A stretch of 64,000 nucleotides of DNA, taken from Canna indica (lineage: Eukaryota; Streptophyta; Magnoliopsida; Zingiberales; Cannaceae). Position numbers and translations under genes: made by a program. The stretch spans positions 71,053,501 to 71,117,500 of the forward strand of contig CP136890.1 of the NCBI GenBank assembly GCA_034359265.1. Direction: 5' to 3'. Positions 31,901-43,924 of this stretch are shown here, in pieces. A model generated the notes under the pieces. The model was not told the origin of the DNA and ran no database searches. It was given only the letters and a program-made list of their open reading frames with translations. Each line of letters starts with the position of its first letter. The first letter of the stretch is position 1.

Positions 31901-32882
31901 AAAAATATAAAATTGACCCACTAAATTTCATATCACGTGCAAATCACGTGTAACGAACAGTTCGGGATCCTTTTGACTTCAGAGAAAGAAGTCTTTTTAA
32001 AAGATAAATGATGTTGACCCGAAAATGGACCCACAGGGACACCCAAATGATGCTATCCTTCCATTACCAAATGAGTTGATATTGGTATGCCGACAGGCAA
32101 CAGCTTTTGCGGTTGACTAGGGTGTTCCAGTGGGTAGTTTCGTGGGTAGCTAAAGTATTGCCTACTTAAACCTCGTCTTCTCCATGATGTCTCCAGCTCT
32201 CATATCTCTTCCCCGTCGCGGCCTGCGATTTCTCTATTTGGTTCACCCCGCATCTCTCTTCTCGAGTTCGGAGGTCGTCCATTCCCCACAGTCCACAGTA
32301 GAGAGACTTCAGCAAATCCGTTATTGAGCTCCTCTACTTCAACTTCTTGTTCTCGTTTTGGTATCAGGTTCCCAGTTTGCTTTGTCGATTTCTCGCAGCT
32401 GATCCGAGCTTCTTGTTGGCCTCGGCTGATCCTATTTTTTGGGCATTGCTACGTTTTTCTATCTCTCCGCCACTTACTTCTTGATCTCGAGTAAAAGATG
32501 TCAGTTCATGTTTCCCTCCCCGATTAGCCTTGTTGTAGACAAGAGCTTCTTTGAGCTCGTGCGATTTTTATTTTTTTTATGGTGGTGTTTAGGGTTTTAT
32601 GAGGAGTTATTGCCTGAATCGAAAATGCCATATCTTGGACTTCAAATTGCAGGATTAATGTATTGATTTGCTCATCTATGTTTTGACTTTAGGGCTTCTT
32701 ATTTATGTCTGAGTTAGCTTTGCTGCATTTAACTTGGGGCAGCTAAAGATTTATCTAAAATGGCTCCAAATGTTGTCGTATACTGACTTTGCCAGTGTAA
32801 GCTAAAGTTTTGGTGGTGATAACTGCAGATCTGGTAAATATAAGATTGTTAGTTTGATTATGTTTAAGGAGTAACTTTGCAT
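31901..32882 (+). promoter_or_regulatory. Promoter and 5' UTR region of the glycosyltransferase gene
   Basis: Two CACGTG G-boxes at 31934-31939 and 31945-31950, 11 bp apart start to start, lie about 940 bp before the ATG. A pyrimidine-rich stretch at 32170-32350 looks like 5' UTR. A 5' UTR intron is likely: tctcgttttg|gtatcag near 32360 could be the donor and ctgcag near 32826 the acceptor. No good TATA box seen. Confidence 0.45.
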
Positions 32883-35800
32883 ATGGAGGAAGACAATAAT
32901 AAAGCAGATATACATGGAAATGCTGTGAGGCAGCTGATGGTTCGAACATCAGGAAATTCAAAGTCCACTTTGCCCGGTAGGTCTAGTCCTAGGAATTCCC
33001 CTCCCTCTCGAAGGTTGCATTCTGATAAAACTCTTAGAAGGGAATCTAAGGTCATCTCTGGCAGTTTCCAGTTCATCCGAAGCAACCGTGTGGTGCTATG
33101 GTTGATGCTTATAATCATATGGGCTTATGTTGGTTTCCATGTGCAATCCAAGTGGGCTCATGGTGAGCACCAGAAAAAAGACCATATTGGATATAAGATC
33201 GAGGCAGGTAGTTCTAACAAATTGGTTGACACAAAAAAAACTGAAAATATAACCACTGCTTCAGTTAAGAATCTCACAGTATCAGATGGAAAGAAGTTTT
33301 CTTCAAACAAGCTGAATGGTACTCTAATTAAGAAAGAAGCAGTTATCTCATCCAAGCAACCCACCAAGAAGCTCAGTAGAAGATCAAGACGTAGGCGGGC
33401 TTCAAGCAGGCCAAGGAGCATGACAGTGGAGAGCAGAACTGGGGAGATGGAGGAAGGGATGATACCAAAAAAGAATACTTCATATGGATTGATTGTAGGG
33501 CCATTTGGCAACACAGAGGATAGCATTCTTGGATGGAGTTCTGAAAAAGGGAGGGGTGGTTGTGATAGAAAATCTGCATTTGCTCGTGTTGTCCAGTCAC
33601 GGACATTTGTGTTGATATTTCATGAACTGTCAATGACAGGAGCCCCACTGTCAATGATGGAACTGGGAACAGAGCTTCTGAGCTGTGGTGGCACTGTCTC
33701 TGCTGTCGTTCTAAGCATGAAAGGTGGGCTAATTACAGAACTTGATAGAAGAGGAATTAGAGTACTTAAAGACAGAGCACAAGTCAGCTTCAAGACTGCC
33801 ATTAAAGCTGATCTTATTATAGCTGGATCAGCTGTTTGTTCATCCTGGATAGGTCAGGACAGTCAAATTTTTTTCTTTGGTTTATTAGTAGGACAATACA
33901 TTATGCATTAAGTTCTTAAGTTGTCCTTAATTTAGTTGTTTGCATGTTTTCCTTTACAATTTTTTTCCCAAATATATGTGTATGTTTGCTAAAAGATAAA
34001 GATATTATGTATGTGTCACAACTTAAGTATCACTAGTTGATGTTGCTACTGTCCACCCAGTTACAAAAATATTTCACTAATTAGTTGATACTTCTTCACT
34101 AATTCCAATGCATATGCAATGTGTATGTGCCTCAAGTATAGTAATTTTATGAACAAATCTATATTCGTATTCTTACTTTGGGCACTCCACCTTCTTTTTA
34201 CAGAGCAATATCTTGCACATTTTCCATCTGGATCAAGTCAAATAGTTTGGTGGATCATGGAGAACCGACGAGAATACTTTGAACGATCAAAGAATATGCT
34301 TAGCAGGGTGAAGATGCTCACTTTCCTGTCTAGATTGCAATCTAACCAATGGTTATCTTGGTGTGAAGAAGAACATATTCAGTTAAATATACAACCTATG
34401 ATAGTTCCTCTCTCTGTCAACGATGAATTGGCCTTTGTAGCTGGCATTCCATGTTCCCTGAATACTCCAGCATTCAGTGCAGAAAACATGCTAGCGAAAA
34501 GAAATATGCTAAGAGCTGCTGTTAGGAAAGAGATGGGTCTGCGTGATAATGATATGCTTGTGATGTCTTTGAGTAGTATAAACCCTACCAAAGGTCAGCA
34601 TTTGTTTCTCGAATCAGTTCTTTTGGTGGCTGAACATAATGTTTCCCTGAAAGAGTTTGAAAAAAATGAGACATTTGTGGAGAATTTGTCAGAAGTTACT
34701 TATCAAAACAAAACAGGCAAAAATGTTGATCGAAATTCTAGCAGCATCTTATGGTCAATTAATGAGGGTGACACTACGAGTGCAACTTCTAAGATAATGA
34801 GAAGAGAACATTCAAAATTAGCTAATACGGATTCCTTAAGCAATCACACTTCTGAGAGTATGATCGGGGGACATCATCACAAACTAAGGAATTTGCTGAC
34901 AGAAAGTAAGGACCAAGTGGAACAGCACCTTAAAGTTTTGATAGGTTCACTTGGGTCTAAGAGCAACAAAGTAATTTACATAAAAGCAATCCTTAGATTT
35001 TTATCTCAACATACAACCTTGCCAAATCTAGTCTTGTGGACTCCAACAACTACACGCGTTGCTTCACTCTATGCTGCAGCAGATGTTTATGTCATAAATG
35101 CACAGGTTAATAACACTGATTGTACTTCATTATGATGATTGTTTACCATGGCACTATTGTCTTTTTGCTCATATATTCATGTATCTTCTGATATAACTTC
35201 ACTAGAAATTTGGTAATACTTGTATATATGGCATGGGTATACTGTCTAAATCATCTATGTTTCTCTTGATTATACTTCCATGGACAACTTATCTAGTTCT
35301 CCATTTCTATCTGCTATATGTGTACTCATTTAGCATCTCTGGTAACTGATACAAAGATTCTAGAACAAAATTTCATTCTTGACAATTATATTCTTCTGAC
35401 TATATGTGGTGAAATGGTTTTATCACTATTCTGCTAATCTTCCTTTCTGATATCATTTGAAATCTTAGTTTTTAGATGTCAACAGTTAAAGATGGTTTAG
35501 TTGTTGCTATTTTTCTATAACCTAAGAAACATCCAACACATGTTTCCTCTTCTTGATCTTTTTAAAAACCTTCTGACTCTGAATATGCTATTATACAAAG
35601 GTGATCAATCAAACTACATCAAATACAGGTTTTTGTATGCTGTCAAATCTCTCAATTTATGTGCTAATGGCTGTTAGGAATCCAGAATTAAAGGTTTACA
35701 AAAGGTTTGAACATGGTAAATGGAAGGAAAAGTAGAAGAAGATAGGGATTCAGCTGGTTTATTTGCATGGTTTAGCATTGTTTACTCATTGTACTGTTTG

Positions 35801-37358
35801 AAGGGTAAAATAGTCATTTCTCATTGCAAGTGGGAAATGGTTTAAAATGTTAAGTCGTAGTCGGTTGGGACAGATCCAGGAAGAAAATTTCCAATTCGAG
35901 TTTCTATTCTCTTTCTCTCTTCTCTTCTTTTTTTTCCTTGTGCCGATCATCACCAAGAGCCAAAATAGGCAAGAAGAAAGACAAAGACCTTCTTCGGCTT
36001 GGTGCTGAGGAAGTTTTTGACTCGGATTGGGAATCAACCAGCCTTAATCCCAACTGTGGGAGACCCAGAACAAGGCTGCAAACTAAGAACTCTGACAATA
36101 GCTTACTCCTTCCACTATTCTGGATTTCGTGTAGGATAAGTGGCTTAGTTTTGTTATATGGGAACATACATAGGAATGTCGGAAATACTAATTTTTCAGT
36201 ATTATTTGATTTAACTCCAAGGTTGTTGTGACTGCTTCAAATAGATGGATCTTTACACCTCATTTCTTGTGTTTTTTGTAACTCAATGCACTATATTTAT
36301 TGCTTTTATTATTTACTGTTAACTTTTTTAACTTTGTCTCACTTTGCCGATTTTGAGATAATTGTTTGACAATGTGTAATTTGTACATAGGGAATTGGAG
36401 AAACATTTGGGAGGGTAACAGTTGAAGCTATGGCTTTTGGCTTGCCGGTATTTTCACTTGACATCCTCGTTAATATTACCTTAAAAAATTGATCACCGCC
36501 ATTATTTTGTCTCTTAAATTGAATGTATATACATGTAGTTAAGTAATAAAAACCATTATGTCAAGTTAAGGTACTCAGAAGAAATCAAGATTTTTAATTT
36601 CCAGAATATGTCAAGTAAACTCACATCAAATCCTTGTTGAACACTTGAACTATTTACCCACCCTTTTATGAGGCCATTGTAAGGCAAGACAATAAGACAT
36701 GCCTTAAGCAATTTTCATATATTCAGGACTGAAGACCCTAATGCAGCATAATTTGGTAGCTTGTGAAGTCAACGGTGCTGCTTTGCAGTGCTGCTAAACA
36801 GTGATAGAGATGATATTATATCTTGTAATCAACTTCAAATCAGGAAGTGTTGGTGGCACTTGATCCATTGGGTATAGAAAAAAATTATGCTAGATTCCTT
36901 TTTCTGGATCTAGGAAAGATAAGCTAGTAGCAATCTCAAATTTTCTTCCAATTTCATCAGTTCACTTACCATTGAAATGAAAAGCAAAAGCAATCACTTT
37001 GCTGCCAAAAGAGATGCTCATCAGCAATTAGATATCCTATATCAAGATGCAAAATGTAAGGTCTACATTTTATTCACTCTGGTAAGGAAGTTTCTTCGTG
37101 CCTCTGGAGCAGGTGCTTGGAACTGATGCTGGGGGTACCAGGGAAATTGTCGAGCACAATGTGACCGGCCTTCTCCACCCTGTCGGGCGTCAAGGAGTAG
37201 AAGTTCTGGCCCAGAATATTCACTATCTGTTGAGTAATCCAACAGCAAGAGACAACATGGGAAAGCTTGGGAGGGAAAAGGTGCAAGAAAAGTACTTGAA
37301 GAAACATATGTACGAACAGTTCACAAAGGTCCTCATCAAGTGCCTCAAAATCAAATAG
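32883..37358 (+). CDS. GT4-family glycosyltransferase, Golgi type II membrane protein
   Basis: Exons 32883-33852, 34204-35105, 36391-36447 and 37113-37358 join in frame to 724 codons plus stop. The protein resembles the plant family of Arabidopsis At3g15940/At1g52420 (about 670-700 residues, annotated as UDP-glycosyltransferase superfamily; substrate not established to my knowledge). Residues 1-68 are Ser/Arg-rich; 69-87 (RVVLWLMLIIIWAYVGFHV) is a single signal anchor, so the enzyme part faces the lumen. A basic stretch (LSRRSRRRRASSRPRS) follows, then GLIVGPFGNTED, FHELSMTGAPLSMMELGTEL, IVWWIMENRREYFERSK and VPLSVNDELAFVAGIPCSLN. Exon 3 holds the GT4 E-x7-E motif (GETFGRVTVEA); exon 4 gives GTDAGGTREIVEHNVTGLLH. 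All introns are GT-AG. The frame is intact. Start: first ATG giving the full conserved N-terminus. Confidence 0.9.
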
Positions 37359-37795
37359 CAAAACAATTCCTTTTTACCAACCAGCATTTTGAATTGGTTC
37401 GGTGGTACTGCATTTTGCAGCCAGTAGTAGTCCTTTTGAATGATTCATTGAAAATTTTTTCCATTTGAGAATTTCATTTGTTGTCCATTTTTGGCGATGG
37501 AAGTTTTGTAATTCATTTGGATGTTTGAGATATATATATTGAGTTCTCACAAGGAGGCATTCACTTTACATGGTTGTACTAGTTTATGAAAAAAATCTTT
37601 ATGTGCTGGTCCAAGGTTTCTACCACTTGTTGCTGGAACTCTTGGTGTGATCTAATTGTCCTGTATGTGTAATTGTTACGACTTATGATCTAATTGTTAC
37701 GACTTTCTTAACAATTCAAGCTTCGGAGAGATGACTAGAACCTCTGTTGTAACACTACTACAACTGTATGTGTATTGCTCAATGTTTAACCATGA
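37359..37795 (+). other. 3' UTR of the glycosyltransferase gene and flank
   Basis: Follows the stop. T-rich with short direct repeats (gtaattgttacgacttatgatctaattgttacgact near 37670). No coding sequence. Confidence 0.5.
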
Positions 37796-37799
37796 GGTA

Positions 37800-38417
37800 G
37801 CATTTGGTTGGATGGAATAGATGGAGAATAAAATACTATTCTTTATGCTCCATTTGTCCCCTTCTTTAGTTGCAACTTATTGACAAGGAATACATGAACC
37901 TAAGGAATAGACAAGAATACTACTCTCCGTGAATGAGGAATATTATTTCTTATATCAACTCAAGGAATAGTATTCTATATCTATTCTTTATGATATTTTT
38001 CTATATTGTCCTTTAATATTTATAATATTACATAAGAATATAAAAATTAAATTAATTTTAGTAATTGCATATCTTAAATAGATATTATTATTTTATTATT
38101 AAATATTATTTTAACAATTATTTTTGAAGATTCATTTTTTACAAAAATAAGATAAATAATAGTTTTTATTATGTAGTTATTAATTAGAATAAATTAGAAT
38201 ATAATTTATTATATTTTAGAAGAACATTTTAGTCATTTTATCTCAATTCATTGTCAAAAATAAATCATTCTAAATCATATTTTTTTTAACAAAGATAAAA
38301 AATCACAATAGGTGATCATACTAGGGTTTGAACCCTAGATCTCTAAGCAATGTTCAACATGTTGCCACAACTATGCTATCCACAATTGGCCATTCTAAAT
38401 CTTGTTCACCAAAGCAT
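37800..38417. mobile_element. Possible A/T-rich MITE carrying a SINE
   Basis: Left end gtagcatttggttgg resembles the reverse complement of the right end, ttcaccaaagcata (tatgctttggtgaa), the kind of 'ttggtt' terminus seen in Tourist-like MITEs. Between them is very A/T-rich sequence without ORF. Target duplication not certain. The SINE at 38277-38390 is inserted near its right end. Confidence 0.35.
38277..38390 (-). mobile_element. tRNA-derived SINE, copy 1
   Basis: On the minus strand: an A-box-like TAGCATAGTTGTGG (near 38378), about 45 bp later an exact B box GGTTCAAACCC (near 38326), a short body and an A-rich tail (TTGTTAAAAAAAATAT). It is bounded by a perfect 11-bp target duplication CATTCTAAATC at 38266-38276 and 38391-38401. 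Length 114 bp. A second member lies at 61354-61469. SINEs depend on LINE enzymes for movement. Confidence 0.88.
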
Positions 38418-38586
38418 AAATTGCAGACTCATAAATTGCAGACTTATGACATGCTGGGGTTTCAAATTCCACATTGAGGATCCAACATGAGTACTTAAAG
38501 CAAACAAGTGATTTCGAGAGAGCTAAATCCGTGTAATATCGAAACTTTTATCGTGTTTTTTTAAGAAATCATTGTTGAATTGCATT

Positions 38587-41215
38587 TGTCACGCCCCAAA
38601 ATCGGGTCACTTGACCGGCCAATGTGCGGACAGACACTCCAAAGCCTATACCATGCAACTACATCAACCATACATTATACACAACTCAGGATACCATAAC
38701 ACACATTTATTTATATAAGTAGCAACTCAGTACCCACTCAAGTATAAGCTACATAATCAAGTACTAATGTCAATACTACATAAGTTCATAAGTTCACATG
38801 TCAAAAGAACTACATGTCACAGATATACTTCGTGTCTTAGAAAAAAACTCAAACTCAACATGACTCGACTACACCAACGGGTTTCACGAGACCGCCACCG
38901 GAGTCTGTCGCCACTAGCCGCGCCATACCTCAATGATCACGCTCTGCAAAACATTATCCAGAAAAGAATGGTGAGTTCAAAGAACCCAGTGAGTGACCAT
39001 CTCAACCATCACCAAGCCAAACCATATAAATAAATAAATGCAATAATTAACTTTGTGTTCATATAATAGATATAAATCATGTAACGATTTGCATCAGTAA
39101 CCTCATGTGCTACGCACACCCTACGGCCTGACCCGACCCATTTGGAATCCATTTCAAGTTACCCGTCTACAATTCACAGGTTGCTTGCTAGGCTAGCCAT
39201 CCTAGTGAACTTCCTATCTCGGGGCTCACTGAGCTAGGAAGGCCCTCTAGTCTCAGTGCCCACAACTCGGTTGGGAAAGGCCCTCCGACCCATGCCACTC
39301 GGGTCAGTCGTCGGCGTGGCTCACTAACATATGTCTCGACCCAGAATCACTCTTGTGCGATGCACACCACTCGGCCCAATCCGGTCCAATATCAATTCGT
39401 GCGCGATGCGCACGACTCAGCCCAATCCAGCCCAATATCAACTTATGCACGATACGCACCATTCGGCCCAATCCGGCCCCATATCAACTTGTGCGCGATG
39501 CGCACCACTCGGCCTAATCCGGCCCAATATCAACTCGTGCGCGATGCGCACCACTCGGCCATCACATGTACATCCAAAACCATGTTCATTAAGGGAATAA
39601 ATTGTACACTTATAACGAGGTAAATTACTCAGGTAAATACGGCTTAGTTCACCTTTCTTGGTGCACAATAGGGGCACCCGCTCAGCTCACTCGGGCCCAA
39701 TTAAATTATTCTCCGTCGGGTTACCCTCCACTATCTCCTCAATAATTTGCCTTACTAATTTCCTATTCAAGAACCTAACATCAGTGGCGGTCGTCGTGTA
39801 GTGAAATGCTATGTCTTATCGAGCAGTTTCCACACAACGTATCTTCCCACCACAAAACTCATCGTTCGAAGTCTCATTCGAACTTACGGAAATTCGCGAA
39901 CAATGAAAAAGAATACCACATCTGTCCAAGGGTTTTCGGATTTAGTGAAACGACCTAAAGTCCTTAGTTTTCTTGCTTTCCCAGGTCTTGCAGAAATTTG
40001 GTCCGTAGCCAGAATTTTAGCCCTCTACGGGTCACTTTCCTTAATTTTCACTCGATGGCTTATACCCTCATCCCAAACATAGAAGTGTCTAGATAACCTA
40101 CTGTTCATAAGGTTAAACCATTACAACCACCACAAGCCAAGGGGGGTCGTCCCGGCTCGCGACTCGACTCATTCAATAAACAATACAAAATTTCCAGCCA
40201 ACTTGAATAGTCCGATTACTATTTGAACACAACCGATCAAGTCTTCATATGGTGCTCAATGTTCACATAATGTTGCTTACTTAAAGATCGATATATTACA
40301 GTAGCATATTACAACACATAATACTATTTTCGACAAGAACAATTTATAATTTCAGCATACTCTATAAATTTCCAGCATACATGAAGCAATTTCAGTATAA
40401 ACAAAATATTCACTTTAATAAATTGAGCACAACATAATGACAATATTTAATCAAGGGAAAACTCATATATTTACCCTTAAGGGTACCCTATACTCGTAGG
40501 GTTACACGACCACTCTAGGCCATAATGAAAATTGAAGTTCTAGCATGCTATAATTCATGAAATTTTCGAAATTAAACAGTAAATAAATAAGGAACAATTA
40601 CTAAACATCAATACCAACTTTCCTATGCTAGGGCCGGCCCTCCCTAGGTTTGGGGGCATGCCCTAGGGCTGCCGCCCCCTCCAAACCTCAAAGAGTCGCC
40701 CTACAAACAACTTGAAGTAACATACAAGCATGAAGGATTATCTACTCACAAGAAAACGACTCGGAATCGCATCCAAAATTCTCAACATATATCAGCATCC
40801 CCAAATAGCAAATCTAGGGATTCTTTAGGGAAGAACCACTCACCTAAAACCGGATTTAAGGGAAGACAAGGCGACGTTGAAGCCTCACGTCAAATCTGAT
40901 CCGACAAAGCCTCCGATCCCCAGCCGATTTCTTCTCTGACTCCTCCCTCTCCACCCGCCTCCTTGGGTCGCATGCGGCTTCTCCTTGGAGCCGTACGGTC
41001 CCAGGTGGCATATATATATATATTAATGCCCAATTACCATTATACCCCCATGCACTTAAGTTGATCCAACTTGATCAATACAAGTACGATTCAAGCCCCG
41101 GTTGCGACCTCAAACTCAACTTGAACCTAACTCCGACTTAATTAACACATAATTTAACTCATAAATAAAAAGATTTCCAAAGTGCAAGCGTCTCACCTCA
41201 AGTCATGCCCTACCA
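38587..41215 (+). mobile_element. LTR-like retroelement block starting TGTCACGCCCC
   Basis: Begins TGTCACGCCCCAAAATCGGG, a common start of plant gypsy LTRs, with no ORF of known family over about 2.6 kb. It has a 46-bp repeat (39353-39570), an A/T-rich part and a GC-rich, leader-like end with pyrimidine tracts near 40920-40990. The right end is unclear; a CA followed by gcatc near 41270 would match the left flank gcatt, but this is weak. Could be a solo LTR or a non-autonomous element. Confidence 0.45.
39353..39570. repeat. 46-bp tandem repeat with hairpin core, about five units
   Basis: Units start near 39353, 39399, 39445, 39491 and 39537. Each contains GTGCGC-GAT-GCGCAC or a decayed form, a perfect 6-bp inverted repeat with a 3-base loop, then cactcggcccaatccggccc and aatatcaactt. 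The overlapping frames that translate as SAQSGPIST-type repeats are not genes. Confidence 0.88.
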
Positions 41216-41372
41216 ATATCGACTTTGTACGCGCTGTTGCTCTAGCATCAACTTACAACATATTACAGCATCACTCTGTGATACAAGGAAATAAAGAACT
41301 TGGAGCATCAACTTGCTTTGGGAAAAGAAATTGAAACACCATAGGTGGTCAGTGCGGAGCCTAATTTCAATT

Positions 41373-41858
41373 TTCTTCAGGCTTGCCTTAAAATGGAGCT
41401 TACCAACAAAAGATAGATTACTCAGATGGAATTTACAGGTTGATCCAAAGTGTGTTTTGTGCCAGACAGAAGATGAATCACATGATCATCTCTTCTCGGA
41501 TTGCTCTTTACTCAAATTGGGGGTGGAAGCACTTGCTCATTCTTTATCAACTTCCATCCTTTCCACTTAAATTTACACCTTGGGGCCGGGTACATAAGAA
41601 GTTATTTACAAAAATTCAGCACAAGTTATTGGCAAGTATGATCCAAAAAGTAAGATTTGACGTGAAAGAAACAACCGCATTTTCAAAGATTGTAGCAAAG
41701 CTTTTGTGGAGCTAGCAATCGAAGGAGCAAATCTTATCTTTTTTGTACATCCTTGTACCCCTTTTTTTTTTGTCTTTATTTTGTATATTCTCTCTCTTCC
41801 TGCTAAGTTGTATTCATCAACTCTTACTATTAATACAAGTCTTTTTAATAAATAAAAA
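41373..41858 (+). mobile_element. 5'-truncated L1-type LINE, 3' end
   Basis: Encodes only the end of the L1 ORF2: LPTKDRLLRWNLQVDPKCVL, then CQTEDESHDHLFSDCS, the RT-associated zinc-binding domain (zf-RVT). Stops follow, then a 3' UTR ending aataaataaaaaaa. AATTTCAATT flanks both sides (41363-41372 and 41859-41868), a likely target duplication, so the truncated copy probably inserted as such. Confidence 0.82.
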
Positions 41859-41868
41859 AATTTCAATT

Positions 41869-42110
41869 GCGTTTTATGAAGGTCATATCTGTCCTTTTGT
41901 ACTCGTATATTATCAAGCTGATATAACCTCCTTTGTTAAAACTCCAACCTAGAAAAGATAGTGGATTCATCAGTTAAATTTATGTATTTCCGTGTGTGTT
42001 TTCTCTTGTTCAACTATTAATTGTATTCATAATTACGCACCAGGCTTTGCCTTGCTTAACACAAATATCTGATGTTACTATAAATTCATGCAATTTCCCT
42101 TTCGGCTGTC
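41869..42110. other. Spacer between L1 and CACTA
   Basis: A/T-rich. An open frame from 41996 looks like a signal peptide followed by a Cys-containing stretch and is cut by the CACTA element, but it lacks an ATG. Nothing else seen. Confidence 0.4.
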
Positions 42111-42173
42111 CACTACAAGAAAATTTGAATTTATCGACCATAATTTCCGACGAAAAGATGTTGTCACGTTTTC

Positions 42174-43799
42174 ATGGAACAGTTGTTGCCTGTTGCATTT
42201 AGAGAATTACCAGAACACATTTGGAAGCCCCTAGCTCAGTTGAGTCAATTTTTCAAGGACTTGTGTTCTACGACTCTAACAATCGATGAATTGGATAAAA
42301 TGGAAAAGAACATTCCAATTATTTTGTGCAAGTTGGAGAAAATTTCCCCCCCGGGTTTCTTTGATGTTATGGAGCACTTGCCAGTACATTTGATACATGA
42401 GGCACGAAATGGAGGACCCGTACAATTTAGGTGGATGTACCCGTTCGAGAGGTAAATGAGTTTAACATTGTTCAATAATTAAATGTTGCGAATATCATTA
42501 ACATAACATAGTCGTGCATATATGTCCATGTCAGGTTTCTTGGAAAGGTCAAGAGAACCGTGAAGCAGAAAGCTCAAGTTGAGGGATCAATATGTGAGGC
42601 ATATGTTCGTCGCGAAACTACTACTTTTTGCTCGTTCTACTTTGAATCACATGTCCCAACTGCAAGAACGAGAGTTGCCCGAAATGATGACGGTGGATTA
42701 AATAGCTCAAATTCAGCAACCTTATCGATTTTCAATAAACCTGGGAGGCCATCAGGAGCATGTTCGACTAGGTTGTTGGATGACGTTGAGCAAAAAGCTG
42801 CACATCTACACGTCTTACTAAATTGTGAGGAAGTGCAAATATTTTATGAGTAAGTTAAACAAACTCCCAAAAACTTTATTTAAAATCTATATTATGTTGA
42901 TTTTTAACAGAATTTTTTGTTACTACTCGTAGCCATTTCCTTAACTTCAAGAACATTGGTCCAGAAAATGCAAATGAAATGGTGAATCTAGAATTTGCAG
43001 ATTGGTTCAAGAGTTATGTAAGTGCCTTGACCTTTAATTACAAATTATCCCCACATTAAAATATCTAACAACTTAACGTCTAATATGCTAGGTCCATGAT
43101 TCAAGTGATGAAATCACTAATGAATTATTGAAAGACTTGGCTCTGGGTTCCAATCAAGAGGTTAAGACATGGCAAAAGTTTTTTGTTAATGGCTATAAAT
43201 TTCACACACAAGCATGGAGTGAAGGTAAGAAGACAGTCAATAGTGGCGTTTGGGTTAAAGGCATGAATGGGGAAGGCGGCGAGGATGACTTCTATGGGAT
43301 TTTGAAGGAGATTGTAAAATTAGAATACCCCGGTCTCCCTATGAAGCAAGTTGTCTTATTTATATGTGAGTGGTTCGATCCTACCCCGGGACAGGGGACA
43401 CGTACAGTTCATCCGGAGTTTAGGATTATTGAGGTTAAGCACAACCGAAAGTATGCAAAGTACGATCCATTCATCGTTGCACATCAAGTACGACAAGTGT
43501 ACTATGTTCCATACCCCGGTCATATTAAGAACAAAGAGCAATGGTGGGTTGTCATTAAAACCAAAGCAAGTGGTCGAGTTGAAATTGAAGATTCATTGGA
43601 AGTAGCATATCAAAATGATGAGCAACTAAATATTAGACCAGTAATTGACGATGAAATTGTCGAGCCTTTGATTGATGATAACAATATTTTAGAAGATGTA
43701 CAAATGACAGAGTTATATGATGTTGACGAGGATAATATGAATGATAATGATGTGGGAGGCTTAGAAGTTAGTGATGGTGAAAACAATGGTGAGGCTTAG
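42174..43799 (+). pseudogene. TnpD transposase remnant of the CACTA element (C-terminal half)
   Basis: Exons 42174-42451, 42535-42849, 42933-43017 and 43092-43799 join in frame. Exon 1 reads LLPVAFRELPEHIWKPLAQL, PPGFFDVMEHLPVHL and GGPVQFRWMYPFER, the DUF4218 part; exon 4 has FFVNGYKFHTQAW and a DUF4216-like stretch (VVLFICEWFDPTPG; DPFIVAHQVRQVYYVPYP), then an acidic tail. The catalytic transposase domain that normally precedes DUF4218 is missing; the ORF begins about 60 bp from the terminus. The remainder is open, so the loss may be recent, but the protein cannot be a transposase on its own. Confidence 0.82.
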
Positions 43800-43924
43800 A
43801 AGAATTACTTTGTTTTCTTTACTATATTGAAATATGAATTGTAATTGACAGCTTTAATATGTAAGCATTAAAATTATTTATGTTATACATGACACATTAT
43901 TAATCCTGATTATGTTATGTGCAG

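Noticed and set aside
39353..39570. CRISPR-like regular repeats
   Set aside because: 46-bp direct tandem units without distinct spacers, in a plant LTR-like region; a minisatellite.
41996..42110. Signal-peptide-like ORF cut by the CACTA element
   Set aside because: No ATG in frame, no recognised family, and no matching continuation after the element.
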